64,000 nucleotides of DNA from Anastrepha obliqua (GCF_027943255.1 NC_072895.1:32214001-32278000), one strand, 5' to 3'; numbered from the stretch's first letter, positions 1-11,999 are shown. Notes: generated by a model from the sequence alone, not told the origin. A program made the numbers and translations.

Positions 1-350
1 ATAGACGAAATCATAAATGCACTTAATTAACTGCCATTCACAATTTTAGCGGCCTGATTTGAATTTACGCCTTTATCAAAGAAAGACTGCAAAACTGTAA
101 AATGCACTGAATTTTCTCTTTGTTGAATTCCATTGCTAACACCCTGTAACTCACAACTGAATGGAATAAACAAAAAAACACCCACTTACCAGCCGTCTAC
201 TTAGAAAATAATGTATTTTTCCCCCTGAGCTAATATTTGAAAGACAGACGATGCATGGTAAAAATCGACGGAGTTTTCTCGCGAGCATCGTGGCCCTAAG
301 ATGTTCTCTTATTAATTTGTAATTTTAGTCAATGGCATAAGCAAATACTT
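1..350. other. A/T-rich stretch, no gene recognised
   Basis: I see no open reading frame with a recognisable motif, no RNA gene and no clear repeat here. The stretch runs up to the 3' end of the first SINE-1 copy. Confidence 0.6.
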
Positions 351-662
351 TATATAGGTATATAATTGGCGCGTACACCCTTTTTGGGTGTTTGGTCGAG
401 CTCCTTCTCCTATTTGTGTTGTGCGTCTTGATGTTGTTCCACAAATGGAGTTTCAAGCCGACTCTGAACGGCAGATATATTTATGAGGATCTTTTTCATG
501 GCAGAAATACACTCGGAGGTTTGCCATTATCTGCCGAGGGGCGGCCGCTATTAGAAAAATATTTTTTTTGCACTTTGGTGTTTCACCGAGATTGGAATCT
601 ACGTTCTCTTTGTGAATTCCGAATGGTAGTCACGCACCAACCCATTCGGCTAAGGCGGCCTC
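351..662 (-). mobile_element. tRNA-derived SINE (SINE-1), copy a
   Basis: Read on the minus strand this starts with a tRNA-like head: an A-box-like block, TAGCCGAATGGGTTGG, near 638-653, and a degenerate B-box-like block, GATTCCAATC, near 590-599. A body shared with three other places in the window follows (2625-2850, 39718-39995, 52140-52320), including the block around TCTGCCATGAAAAAG and the block around AACACCCAAAAAGGGTGTA. The 3' end runs into a TATA-rich tail near 351-370. The translation at 392-709 is only an open frame through this SINE. It is non-autonomous, so its mobilising LINE is not identifiable from this window. The head, the RNA polymerase III boxes and four dispersed copies make the SINE call strong; the family name is not known to me. 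Confidence 0.82.
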
Positions 663-665
663 CAA

Positions 666-1120
666 AGCAAATACTTTACCTTTTCGAATTTCTTGCTCTT
701 CGCGGATGATTTAAAAATTTTCTCATATGCTAAGGACCTAGTGGATGGTCAAAAGCTTCAACTCGACTTAAACCATCTTCAGAACTTGTGCATGAAGTCA
801 TGTCTGTATTTGAATATTAAAAAATGTTTTCATTTAAAATTTTCAAGGCGCCAGTGCATTTTTAGCACATCCTACACCATTTCAAGTGATGCACTACAAA
901 GTGTGACAGAGTTTAAGGATATTGAAGATTTATTTGATACGAAATTTTGCTTCAGTGCTCACATTTATTTTAGCCTTCCAACATCGTACTCGGTTGTAGG
1001 TTTCATTCATCGCAATACATCTGAATTTTCTGAACCAAATGAATATTTTTTTTTTCAAGCACTCAGGCAATATTTTCCATTGCACTTAAGGTCAAGAGAT
1101 AGCACTTAAAGTGATAGCAA
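666..1120 (+). mobile_element. LINE reverse transcriptase fragment (FADD block), 5' and 3' truncated
   Basis: The frame opening at 693 carries MLFADDLKIF, the reverse transcriptase catalytic FADD (YADD-type) motif, followed by the fold typical of non-LTR palm and thumb regions (a K-K-C block and a V-T-E-F-K-D block where LINEs usually have the YLG motif). It closes at 1107 inside the thumb. Nothing upstream of the catalytic motif is present, because the SINE-1 copy abuts at 662. It is a relic with no start of its own. A related fragment lies on the minus strand at about 15620-15890. The clade looks CR1- or Jockey-like, but too little remains to be sure. Confidence 0.72.
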
Positions 1121-1140
1121 GGGACAGGTGGGGTGGAAAT

Positions 1141-2512
1141 GCATTACTACTCGGCCAACTTTATAGATTTTTTTACCAATTTTAGCAGTTTGAGAGTTGG
1201 GTTCAAAGGACCAACACTGCATTGCTCACATGCAAAAAAGCGATCAGAATCAGATGGGGATTGACACCTCGTATTATACACTGGTTTCTCACATCGGTGG
1301 GTCAGCCTATTTTGCTTTATGGAATACTTCTCATCAACTTAAAACTGCTGAGTAAGACCCAAATAACTGCGTTTTTCTGCATCACCGGCACTTTAATTTA
1401 AGGACAACCTCAAATAAAGCGCCCGACATGCTAGTCAGCTTGCTTGCTCTAAAACTGGTTTAGAAAACACGTGGCCGCGTCTTCATCGCTTAGACTTAAT
1501 AGTATGGCGCTATGTAAGATCCGGCGGTTCGGTTACGCTTCTTTACTACTTACTATGACTAGTTATGACCAAGAAATCGATTACTCTTTACCTAATTTCT
1601 AGACGGATGGACCTAAGCTAGAAAATAAAGTAGGCTATGGAGTTTTTTCAAAAGAATAAAAACTATAATTATCTGTCCAACTTCCGGACTACTATAGCGT
1701 CTACCACCCAAAAGCCATGTAGAAGGTAAATGCGCACACAGACACACACGCCGTAACAAAGGCTCCGACAAATATCTGCTCATAAAGCCAGGCGACCATG
1801 AAATCAATGTAGGCAATTACACTAAAATCAAAGGTTGCTCAGGAATGCCTGCCAGCTATAAATGATATTAGCACCATCTTTAAGGTCAGTCTTATATGGA
1901 TTCCGGGGCCTAGATATATTGAAGGAAATTGCGAGGCCGATGAGCTAGCCAGAAAGAGTACTAATCTTTCACTGCTTGAAAACAGCGGCAATATTGGAAT
2001 TTCTATGGCAAGATAAAAAGGTATGTTCCCTAGGAAGCCAATAGGTTATAGAGAGATAAAAATATTTGTGTTACAACCAGACTAATCTGACCGCAAATAG
2101 ATTAAAAAAGGTCAGAAGAACTGCTCAACCTCTCAAGAGAGAACATCTCGAAGGTCGTGGTTTATGTCAACGGTCGGTTGGGTGTTAGGTAGGCGCGTTT
2201 CTAGACTTGGAGTATTTTTTCATAAATACTGTGGAAGCTGTAGGTATGAGAAAGAGGAAGAAACAGTACAACACTTCTTTGTATTTGTCCAGCCTTGGCT
2301 AGCACTAGAGGAGAGTTGTTAGGAAAACACTATTTTGACTCTCCTACGGAATTATCCGGTTTTGGGATAAAACCTATCCCACGCTTCATAAGAGCATCTA
2401 AATGGTTCCATGATAATAGAACGCTGAGATTCCTGCGTTGCAGAATGTTACCACAATAGACCTACATTGCCTAAGTGAGTTGGCTATTTGAAACCAACTG
2501 TCACAAAAACCT
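1141..2512 (+). mobile_element. RNase H-bearing LINE (I/LOA-type), 3' portion, heavily decayed
   Basis: Three recognisable pieces follow in the correct order in shifting frames. First, at about 1221-1345, is a reverse transcriptase thumb with R-W-G-L-T-P-R and the Q-P-I-L-L-Y-G motif. Second, from about 1600, is RNase H with its first catalytic aspartate (TDGPKLENKVGYGVF) and, near 1890-1985, the W-I-P-G and C-E-A-D-E-L-A-R blocks. Third, near 2228-2300, is a C-terminal C-x2-C-x8-H block (CGSCRYEKEEETVQHFF) whose last cysteine is lost. Frameshifts and stops break every domain. The 3' end lies near 2506-2512, with one CCTAA unit. The order thumb, RNase H, Cys/His tail is typical of I-superfamily LINEs. 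Confidence 0.78.
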
Positions 2513-2624
2513 AACCCAATCCAGCAGTTTATGGTGACAAAGTGAATAGAGCTCGTTTATTCTCAGTACATCTGAGTCAAAAATGTGCCATCTAAGTCTG
2601 GCAAAGAAAATTCTCTGTGGTATC

Positions 2625-2850
2625 TTCATTCGCCTTTCGGCAGGCAATGGCAAACCTCCGAGTGTATTTCTGCTATGAAAAAGTTCCTCATAATAAATAT
2701 CTGCCATTCGGAGTCGGCTTGAAACTCTAAATCCCTCCATTTGTGGATTAACATCAGGACGCACACCGCAAATATGAGGAGGAGCTCGGCCAAACACTCA
2801 AAAAGGAGGTACGCGCCAATTATATATACCTGTATATATATCTTCATCCT
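2625..2850 (+). mobile_element. SINE-1 copy b, tRNA head missing
   Basis: This plus-strand copy matches the SINE-1 body from the GGCAGGCAATGGCAAACC block (about 2638) to the ACGCGCCAATTATATATA end (about 2812-2830). The tRNA-like head is not recognisable upstream: 2515-2620 is unrelated or too diverged. Small frames on the minus strand through this copy are not genes. It sits directly behind the 3' tail of the LINE ending near 2512. Confidence 0.78.
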
Positions 2851-4899
2851 CCAAACAAAGCTTATACAGTCAATTATCGATTATGCCTATGGCGACGTAC
2901 AGGCCTAACTTCTTTACAGGCTCTAAGAAATGTGAGAGGGTTAGTAGTAAGAATATGAAGTATAGTAGTCATTTTTTTAAGCAAATAACCTGAAGTTTAA
3001 AATGTATTTTGCCTAACCAAATACACGCAGACGCCTTTATAAGTTGGCCCACACTTTGTGGCGGTTTTGAAATGCCAGTAAAAAATCAATTTTTGTTAAT
3101 TCAGTAAATATATGCACGAGTACCTTGCAATTGCCAGTCGAAGGTTGACCACTCTTTGGCCCCTTTAAACGACCACTAATCACCGAGTCATTGCGGTAAG
3201 AATTACAAATGAATGATCAAAATATAAATTATTTCTTCATATTAAACACAAATCTGTTGATAAATTAGTTATTGCTGTCAGTTCTTGCATAATTCTTTGA
3301 GAACCAATAAACCAGCACTCGACCAAGTTGACACACTTTGAGCTGCAAGCCATCTATGCATGCAACTGACCGGCCGACAAGCAGCCAACTGACCGCTGGC
3401 CTAACGCATTATGACGGGCGTGTTGAAGGCAGCATGCGCCAAGTCGCTAAGCACACACACACACAAACACACTCAAAGAGCAAAATTCTTCCATGCGCCA
3501 CGCAATATTGCGAGTACTTGGAATTGTCAGAAGACTTTGCACAATGGAACTCGAGAAAATTTTTTGCGTAAAACTGGTAGCTGCGCAACATGCGAGTGCT
3601 GTTGACGGCTGGCAGCTGCTCGCTGAGCACTTCGGAATTTATTGTATTGTATTTCGTATTGAGCAGCGAAAATCCCACAAGCATTTAGAAAATATTGAAT
3701 TGATGGGCGGTGGTGAGCAATGCTGAAATGTGAGTACCAACTGGCTGTATGCAAACTAAATACCAGCGCAAGCACAAATTGACCGGCGAAGCAGCCACAC
3801 ATACATTTGTATAAGCAAGTATTTTCGCAAAGGTATGCGTGTGTGTGAGTGTGTGTGTGTGAATGCGGTTGGTTAATACTCGTACTTAGCAATTATTAAG
3901 CATTCAGCTGTACTATTTCTGCTTGTCGGCACTTAACAAACAAAACCGAAAGGCTGCAGCAGCAATCAACCAGCGAACTTCTGAACTGCTTTTGTTTTTT
4001 TTTTTGCGTTGCTGTATTTTTTTCCTTTACTGAAAGCCGAAAAATTGCCACCATTGTTGCACAGTAGTGGCGTGGCAATATATTTGGTGTTACTGTCTGC
4101 ATTATAATAATATTTACGGCGCATTTTTTTCTTGGTTTTGTTGTTTTTCGTTGGGGGCACAACCCACAATTAACGCCTGCGCGCGCAAAGCTTGCGTGTC
4201 TGACAGCGCAATTTTTCGCGTTTTTGTGTCTGAATTTTCAATTTTGCTCAAACATTTTTCATTCATAGCTTATTTTTTAAATTACTTATTCATATCTTTG
4301 CTCATAAGTTTGCGTTCTTTTTTTCTTCGTGAATTTTACTTCTATTTGTTGCACATTTATTTTGCATTTTTGATTGGTTTCAATTACCAACAAATATGAC
4401 AAGTTGCAGCCGCAGCAATGTTGTGCATTTCATACATACAAAGCCATATTTATGTATGAATTGGAATATATTTTTTGTGCCGCTGTCTTGTATGCAGGCG
4501 TATAAATGACAGCTGCTTTAGTCTGCCCGAAATTCGAATATGTTCACTTATGTGCATGTGTATGTGTGATATAAAAACATGCTTCCATGTATGTGCATTT
4601 ATGTGCCTTTTACTACATCACAATGAACATTATTTTAGAATAGTAGGAATCATCTTAGGCCACCACCCATGGCTGTAGAGTGGATCAGCTGAATGAAATC
4701 GAGTACCAAATTTTGAAGGAGTGTCAAGAAATTAACATAAATTGACCTGTAGTCAATAGCCGAAGAAAAGAAGTAGAAAATCCGATGCAAAAATCAAAGC
4801 TATCCAGGAGAGATTTTATATATTTGATCCTTTTATTCCTATGTGGAACATAGGGCCTCCGGGAGAGATTTTAGGTGCTCCAAAACTATAAATTTTATA
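2851..4899. other. No gene recognised; CA/TG and T-rich simple repeats
   Basis: This looks like ordinary dipteran non-coding DNA. It holds a CA-rich microsatellite near 3452-3476, a TG-rich one near 3837-3862 and T-rich runs near 3990-4330. Small overlapping frames on both strands between 3338 and 4400 are low-complexity and show no domain. A short stretch near 2860-2910 faintly resembles a LINE thumb but is too short to call. Confidence 0.6.
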
Positions 4900-5143
4900 C
4901 TGCATACCCAATTTTTCAGAAAAAAATTAGTTAAAAAAAAAAATTTCAGAAAAAAAAATTTTATAAAAAAAATGCATTAAAAAAAAATTTTCAGTAAAAA
5001 AAAAATAATTAAAAAAATAATTCTATAGAAAAAAAAATAAAACTATTTAAATCAAATCAAAATCAAAAACAATTTCTAGAAAAAAAAATTAATTATTAAA
5101 TTATATTAAAATAAAATAGAAATTAACTTTTGCATAAAACTAA

Positions 5144-5666
5144 TAGGTCTATGAATAAGTTCGTGCGGTTTTTTCGAAATTTGAATTTCGGATCATTCCC
5201 ATGGCTTTTAAACGTTTGGAAATGGTTGATTGATCAACTCCCAAAGTTTTTGCAACCTCTTCTTGCGTTTGAGCCGGATCTTGATCGAGCAATTCCTCCA
5301 ATTCGGTATCCATGAACTTTGGCGGCGCGGCCAAAATCACCACTTTTAAAGCGTGCAAACCACTTCTGGCACGTTCGCTCAGCTAGAGCATGCTCACCAT
5401 AAACTTCCACCAAGATACGATGACTTTCGGCTGCTTTTTTCTTCATATTAAAGAATTCCCCGCAAAAACACATTATTTGGCACGAAATTCGACATTTTCA
5501 AGTGTGGTAAAAATATTGTTGTTTACGCTTCAAATAAAAAACTTATACTGACGTTTGTGCCTTACGACAGTAGCTCTCCAATGAATGTTTGGAAATGTGG
5601 ATCGATGGAATAATAATCAAGTTACGCCATCTGTTGTAAAACCGCACGAACTTATCCATAGACCTA
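5144..5666 (-). mobile_element. Mariner deletion derivative (mauritiana-like), 523 bp, both inverted ends present
   Basis: The ends are near-perfect inverted repeats, GGTCTATGAATAAGTTCGTG at 5146 and its complement (one mismatch) ending at 5664, flanked by TA. On the minus strand a putative start at 5495 leads into the N-terminal DNA-binding region. Residue blocks K-K-A-A-E-S-H-R and W-F-A-R-F-K-S-G-D-F are readable at 5473-5234. After a frameshift the second helix-turn-helix follows (A-Q-T-Q-E-E-V-A-K-T-L-G-V-D-Q-S-T-I-S at about 5290-5230). The frame then runs straight into the terminal repeat. The whole catalytic domain is deleted, so the copy is non-autonomous at 523 bp against about 1.3 kb for the family. 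With intact ends it resembles a mariner-derived MITE. Confidence 0.9.
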
Positions 5667-6080
5667 TTATATTATTTAATTAAATAAATAATATTAAAAA
5701 AATATTTTTTAAAAAATAATTATATTTGTTTTTGAAAGCTTTCGTTAAATTTTTTATTAAAAAGCTTAATTAAAAAAAATATATATGAAACAAATTTTTT
5801 TATTAAAAGAAGATTAAATTAGTTCAATTAAATTACAATTTAAAAAAATATAAAAAAATTAATATTGTAAAAAATCAAAAAGGAACTTTTTGTAAAAAAA
5901 TTAGTCCTTAAATTAAAATTAAAATAAATTTCTTTTTGTTTAATTTATTTAATTAAATTAAAATTAGAAACATATTTGTTAGAAAATAATTAATTTTTTT
6001 TTTCAAATCTTTTGGTAAACAAAGATTTCTTAAAATTTTTCATTATAATTAAAAAACAAAAAATATTAGAAAAAGAAATA

Positions 6081-7357
6081 TTAGGTAGCCGAAAAAGTCT
6101 TTTCGTATTTTGTCAATAGATGTCGTAGGAGTCATCTATCTCCAGTGCTACCAATCACATTGTGTCATATCATATGGTGTTAGAAAGGTGACATTTTAAG
6201 CTTCATTTAACCACAAAAAAATTAAATTCGGAGAAGTTGAAAAAAAGTTATAGCTGTTCAAAAACGAGTGAAAATAATGAAGAAATTCGCTATATTTTGA
6301 AATTTTTGTATAAAAAAGGGAAGAATGCCACGCAAGCCACCAATGAAATTTGTGAAGTTTGTGAAGCTGTATCAGTTCGTGTAGCACAACAATGGTTCGC
6401 TCGCTTCCGTTCTGGAAATTTCGATGTGAAAGATGCACCTCGCTCCGGTCGACCTATCGTTGAAAAAGTCGATGAAATTATAGAAAAGATTGACCAGGAC
6501 CGTCACAAAAGCTGCCATGACATCGCCAAGGCACTAAACATTCATCATTCAACGGTTTTGAACCATTTAAAAAAGGCTGGTTACAAAAAGGAGCTCGATG
6601 TTTGGGTACCATATGAATTCTCTGCGAAAAATTTAATGGACCGAATTAATATCTGCGATTCTTTGCTGAAACGAAATGAAATCGAACCATTTCTGAAGCG
6701 AATGGTAACAGGAGACGAAAAGTGGATCAAATACGACAATAATGTGCGAAAAAGATCATGGTGCAAGGGTGGTGAAGCTCAACAAATGGCCGCAAAGCCG
6801 GGATTGACGCCTCGAAAGGTTATGCTGTGTGTTTGGTGGGATTGGAAAGGAATCATCCACTATGAGCTGCCCCAGCCTGCTCGAACGATTGATTCTGCAC
6901 TTTACTGTCAACAACTGATGAGATTGAAGCAAGCAATCGAAAAAAAACGGCCAGAACTGATCAGCAGAAAGGGCGTCGTTTTCCATCAGGACAACGCTAG
7001 GCCACACACATCTTTGATGACTCAGCAAAAACTGGGAGAGCTTGGCTGGGAAGTTTTGATGCATCCACCATATAGCCCTGACCTTGCACCATCGGACTAC
7101 CATTTGTTTCGGTCAATGCAGAACTCCCTTAATGGAGTAAAGTTGGCTTCAAGAGAAGCCTGTGAAAATTACTTGTCGCAGTTTTTCGCCGAGAAACCAC
7201 TAAAGTTTTACACTGACTGAATAATGTCTCTAGAAGAAAAATGCCAAAAGGTGGTCGACCAAAATGGTACATATTTGGTTTAATAAAGTTCATTATAAAT
7301 ATAAAAAAATGAGTTGAAGTTTGATTAGAAAAACGAAAAGACTTTTTCGACTACCAA
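6081..7357 (+). mobile_element. Near-complete mariner element, 1277 bp
   Basis: The terminal inverted repeats are about 30 bp. The left reads TTAGGTAGCCGAAAAAGTCT at 6081 and the right, in complement, TTGGTAGTCGAAAAAGTCTT from 7357. They differ by one indel and a few substitutions. TA dinucleotides flank both sides (6079-6080 and 7358-7359), the expected target duplication. The length is standard for mariner. The element lies inside the A/T-rich block and carries one transposase pseudogene. Confidence 0.95.
6264..7283 (+). pseudogene. Mariner transposase (DD34D), lost start codon and one premature stop
   Basis: This would encode the mariner cut-and-paste transposase. In the current longest frame (ATG at 6237, stop at 7218-7220, 327 residues) the helix-turn-helix region is residues 20-115, the linker motif WVPYEF is at 123-128, and the catalytic aspartates are D160 (VTGDEKW), D252 (HQDNARPH) and D287 (YSPDLAPSD). 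Spacing between the last two is 34, as in mariner. All three acidic residues are intact. There are two faults. The likely original start, just before S-E-N-N-E-E-I-R-Y, is ACG at 6264-6266. A TGA at 7218-7220 removes about 20 C-terminal codons that continue in frame to TAA at 7281-7283. The ATG at 6237 is probably fortuitous. The inferred ancestral length is about 339 residues. It is inactive as read but among the least damaged TE genes here. Confidence 0.93.
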
Positions 7358-7993
7358 TATTTTTTTGAAAATTTTTGGTGAATAAACTTTTCTTTTTGTT
7401 TTTTAGTTTTTTAGCATAAAATACTGTTACAAAAAAAAAATAATAAAAAAAAAACAATAAAAGAAATTGATAAATTAAATTAAAATAAAAAAAGGAAAAA
7501 GAAATAAATATTAAAAAAAAAATTAAAAGAAAAATGTATCTTATATTATATTATATTTTTTGTTTTTCAAAAACTTAAAAAGAAAATAATGAATTAAATT
7601 TAAATAAAAGAAACAATGTTTAAAAAAAAATTAAATACGTAAAACAACTAAAAAAGGTTTCTTATCTTATATTACATTTTTTCCTAAACTTTTCTTTTAA
7701 TTTTTAAGGACAAAATATAATTAAAAAATAAATTAAAATATTAGAATAAAATATTTTTTTTTCAAAATTTTGGTAAATAAACCTTTTTGTCATAATTATT
7801 TTCCTCAAATTTTTTTCTATTTCTTCATTTATAGCTGAGACAGAAAAAATTTAGTAAAGTAGGAAAAAAATAATATTATATATAAAATTAATTAAATTAA
7901 AATTAAAAAAAAAATGTTTATAGAAAAAAATTTAGTTAATTGCGTTAAATTCAAATTAAAAATAAATGTTTTGATAAACAAACTTTTCTAAAA

Positions 7994-8526
7994 TAACGGG
8001 TGATTTTTTAGCTACTATCTTCTTAAACAATTGGTTTAAACAGCTGACGCACGTTTCGTGTTTTGTTTCACTGTCAAACATCTTCAGTTTGGTCTACAAT
8101 TTAACCATGAATCGTCTTACAATCGAACAACGCTTGCAAATCATTGAATTTTATTATAAAAATGCGTGTTCTGTTAAGAAAGTTTAAAGTACAAAAATTG
8201 TGTTCAGCAACGAAGCTCATTTTTGGATCAATGGGTACGTAAATAAGTAGAATTGTCGATTTTGGAGTAAAGTGCATTGGAAGACAACATTAAAGCATTT
8301 ATATGTGAGATACCGGCCGAAACATTGGAAAGAGTATGCCAAAATTGGACTAAGCGGATGGACCATTTAAAGCGCAGTCGCGGTCAACATTTGCATGAAA
8401 TAATCTTCAAACATTAAATTATATGGACTGTACTATCGATTTAAATAAAAATTTCATGCATATTTCTGAATTTTACGTGTGTTTTTTTGAAAAACTTTTC
8501 TATAGCTCTTAAAAAATCACCCTTTA
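7994..8526 (+). mobile_element. Internally deleted Tc1/mariner-superfamily element, 533 bp
   Basis: The inverted ends are GGGTGATTTTTTAGCTA at 7998 and the complement of GGGTGATTTTTTAAGAGC ending at 8523, both next to TA. Three coding remnants in transposase order survive: an N-terminal MNRLTIEQRLQIIEFYY block from 8107; a catalytic-core piece near 8195-8262 with F-S-N-E-A-H-F-W, where an asparagine stands in place of the first catalytic aspartate; and a C-terminal block from about 8272 ending HEIIFKH and a stop near 8415-8417. Most of the catalytic domain is deleted, with internal stops. From memory the family is a Tc1/mariner lineage common in Diptera. The copy could only move in trans. Confidence 0.88.
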
Positions 8527-8789
8527 TAATTATTTGTAGAAAAAATAACTTTTTTTTTGCAAAACTTTTGGTAAATAAACTTTGCTTTTAATGCTTTAGA
8601 ATAAACTCTAATACAAGGGATTAAAAAAATATATTTGTTTTTCAAGACTGTTTTGTTATGCTTGAAGAACGCCCTCACAGCTTTTTTCTATTTTTTTTTT
8701 CATGACTGAGACTATGCTCATTAATCCCAGAAAATTTCATAGTGGGTTTCTCATAACTTTTCGAGTTATATTGTAATTTGTACAGCGAG

Positions 8790-9480
8790 GCAGTGAAATA
8801 TATGTGCAAAATACTGCTTCAACGGTTCAATAGCAAATATGGCAAAAACACAAAAATTTTCCAAAAATTTTGAACAAAAAAAAAAAATTTATTAAATTTT
8901 GTTAAAAATTTTTTTTTTTTTAAATTTTGTTAAAAAAAAATATTTTTTCCTAAAAAATTAAAGAAATACTTATAAAAATGGTGAGAAAACCCTTAAATGT
9001 GTCTCTTGAAATAAAGTTTTTTTTCGACATGGAGTAAATCTCAAAAGTATTAATTCTCTTTTCGAAAATTTTTTCATTTAACTCTTATTATACCCAAGCC
9101 TCCAAATAAAGCAGTAAAAAATAGAACAAAATACTGCTTTAAGGAATCAATAGTAATAGAGGTGAAAACAAAAATTGTTTCAAACGTTTTTACCAAAAAA
9201 AAAATTGTTTTTTAATTTGAATTTTTGTTAAATCCTTTTTTAAGTATATTTTTGCCTAAAAAACAAGAAAGTGAATAAAAAGGTTTAGAAAGCCAGGATA
9301 TATTTCTCTTTAAAAAATTTTTTCAAAAAATGTTTACCAAAAAAAATTGTTTTTTAATTTTAATTTTTGTTAAATTGTTTTTTTAAGCATATTTTTGCCT
9401 AAAAAAACAAAAATGTGAATAAAAAGATTTAGAAAACCATTTATTTCTCCTTAAAAAATGTTTTCCTAAACTTTTCAAAA
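8790..9480 (+). repeat. Degenerate tandem repetition of an A/T-rich unit
   Basis: The phrase AAAATACTGCTT-A/C-AA followed by GG-T-TCAATAG recurs at about 8808 and 9130, some 320 bp apart. A shorter phrase, TTTTTGCCTAAAAAA-CAA, recurs near 9250 and 9390 with matching flanks (ACCAAAAAAAA-TTGTTTTTTAATTT upstream, GTGAATAAAAAG downstream), giving an internal duplication of about 140 bp. Low complexity exaggerates similarity, but the non-homopolymer words support real duplication. No coding content. Confidence 0.6.
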
Positions 9481-9500
9481 TTGAAAAATCTCCAAATTAA

Positions 9501-11999
9501 AAAATTTTGTTCAAATTTGTTCAGTTAATTTCTTTTGTACTCAAGCCTACAAATAAACCTAGTTTCAGAAAAAATTTCGGTAATGTGCAAAATACTGGGA
9601 TCACTTCACATGGAACCGCGCAAGAGCATATCGTAAATTCTTTTTGTCTCCCTTCAGAAGAGCAAGAAGTTAAAGCATCGACTTTCTCCTCTTTGTGTGC
9701 CACGCACGCATGTTGCATATACATAAGTTCGACTTTTACGCTGTGAATAAAATTGCAAATACAACGTTTAATTGGCAGGCGTGGCTCCAGCATTAGGCAC
9801 TGTTTATTCATTTATTTTAATTTTATTTCAATAATTGCGTTATTTTACCCCAAACGGTATTTTGTAACTGAATCGATCGCAATTATTGATCACTTGTTTT
9901 GATATTCTACTCCCATATAAAAACCAACGAGAAATTTGATTTATCGCTACGTGTGAATTAAACTAATCTCTTTCCATTATTTAGAAGAACAAATGAGCCA
10001 ATTTCGATACCAATTACAACATTCACTTTCGGATTTATGTAAAATTTCATATGATCCGCCAGCTAAACCAAGCTCAGCAAACAAGCACAATAACTAATGC
10101 GGTACACACAAACATACGCACCTATACAATCGATGACCTAATTACTTCCTCAAAGGCATTAGAACCACATGTTGCAGCGTGTGGCGTATGCGGCATGTGT
10201 GCGCTGAGGCATTTGTTAGCTCTTTGATCACTTGGAGGCGTCTACTTGTTCAAGCTTTCAACGATTTGATCTGCTACAACAAGAACAACGTTTTTGTGCG
10301 TTAAGCAGATGAACTTTGATTTTAAATTTTGCTGTTTTTTTTTGTACAGAAAATGCTGTTTTGCCCATTCTTGTTTTTTTGTAATTCGCTGCTGATGTTG
10401 TGCATAAAACAGTCAGAACTTAATCAACACATCATCAATAACAGTTGGACATCATTTGTTCTTGTCACAGCGGTAGATCTGGGAATTACCAACGTTTCGA
10501 GGCAAAAGCGTAGCCGAGATATTTGATAGGCGAGAATCACGCACACACATTCACACATACGCATGTACATACATGTATACAAATGTGTGTCTTTCGTGGG
10601 TTAAGCGCGCGCTTTTTAGTCAGCCAATCTGCTAATATTTAATTCAGTAAGTACAACAGCCGCTTAGCGCTGGGCTCCTCAATTGCGGCACAAACGCACT
10701 TTAAAATATTCATACGACGCATTGAGCCCACGCACTCAGTGGGAAGCTTCGTTTATCCCGGTACACCACCGCGCACTTTCCGCTCACTCGACATCACTTC
10801 GTACTGTTTAGAATTTCAATCTGATATTTAAATCAAATGAATTGCCCAGATTGTTGGCTGCTACGTTCGTTTGCGCCGTGGACCGCTTGAATGGATGGCA
10901 TCAAAGGGCGCCTGTGACGCGCCAACATTAATCATTTGCACAAATGCTTGTTCGCATGACTGCTGAATGACTCGTCTTGGTCGGCGGCGTGTAGCAGAAC
11001 TCATACGCGGCTCATTCGATGCGCTCGCTTTTACTTACCCAACCGCGCTGGGATTTTGTAGCATTTTCCATTTGTTTGCAATTCAAGCGTGAAATGCAAA
11101 TTTTTTCTAATGTTTATTTTGTTGGTATTTCTCTTTTACTACAAATTTGTTGTTGTCATGTGTGGCTATGTCGATGTTTGTATTTCAATTTATTTTCGTT
11201 TATTTACAGCAAACATTTTGCACCGATAATATGTTAATGAACTCAATGGCATATCCGGGTTAGTACAACATCACCACCAGTTGTGCTCGCACACATTTCC
11301 ACAACCAATTTAATTGTTTGTTTGCGAATAGTATTTTTTTATTAATAATTTCTTCAACTATTACTGTACTTCTCAGCGTAAACGTATGTACGTATATGGG
11401 TTTGGTCGTATGTTCGTATGTTCTTTTCATTTATGATCAGCGCCCATAATTTATAGTTTTGCCCTTAATTTATTTATTTCGGCTATTGAGAGAAAATCAT
11501 AATTTCAAACGGCACTTTTGATCGCAAAAATTATTGTTGTAAGTTAATGCCTATGAATATTGCTTTTTATGTCAAATAAAATTCTGAATTTTTGAATGTT
11601 TCCTCAATGTAGACCAACTGAGTTCATGGACTGTTATTTGGTGAATGAAGTTGCGCTAGTTCGCGAGTGTCTAGAGTTGTTTCAGTTACAAAATAACCAA
11701 TTAAAGGCATTTATATGCAAAATAAATATTCCACTCTGACTATAAATAAAACTACTTTATTTTTTATTCAAATATAAATTTAGTCTATGAAAATGAAGTT
11801 TCCTACAGCTAATAGGCAAATAAAAAGTTTATTACTGAAAGCACTAAAAATTCAAATTACATCAACTTAGGTAAGTAAAATATTAGAAATAAAAGTTCAA
11901 AGATTTAACAAACTCATATTTCGCTAGAGAAAATTCAATTGATATAGAACTCAAGATCTTATTTAATTCACTAAGTGCACGCACTACTGGGTCAATTCG
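9501..11999. other. No gene recognised
   Basis: Ordinary dipteran non-coding sequence with a short CA/TACA-rich stretch at 10545-10580 and T-rich runs. Small frames at 9507-9811, 10329-10526 and 11019-11237 are low-complexity or hydrophobic by composition and show no domain or conserved motif. Confidence 0.55.

Larger units (their letters stand above)
4900..9500. repeat. Very A/T-rich low-complexity block hosting nested Tc1/mariner elements
   Basis: Outside three DNA transposons the sequence is almost entirely runs of A, T and short AAAT/TTAA words. Degenerate internal repetition is visible, for example TTTTGGTAAATAAAC-like phrases recurring near 7375, 7770 and 8565. The transposons stand out because their base composition is ordinary. 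TA-targeting elements may simply have accumulated in TA-rich target DNA. No host gene is visible. Confidence 0.8.

Noticed and set aside
392..709. Plus-strand frame of 105 codons
   Set aside because: It reads antisense through SINE-1 copy a; the same peptide-like words recur wherever the SINE occurs.
2860..2940. Possible LINE thumb words (S-I-I-D-Y-A)
   Set aside because: Too short, with immediate stops; cannot be separated from chance.
3338..3892. Several overlapping small frames on both strands
   Set aside because: They overlap CA/TG microsatellites and are mutually exclusive, with no conserved motif.
6756..7103. Minus-strand frame of 115 codons
   Set aside because: It is antisense to the mariner transposase.
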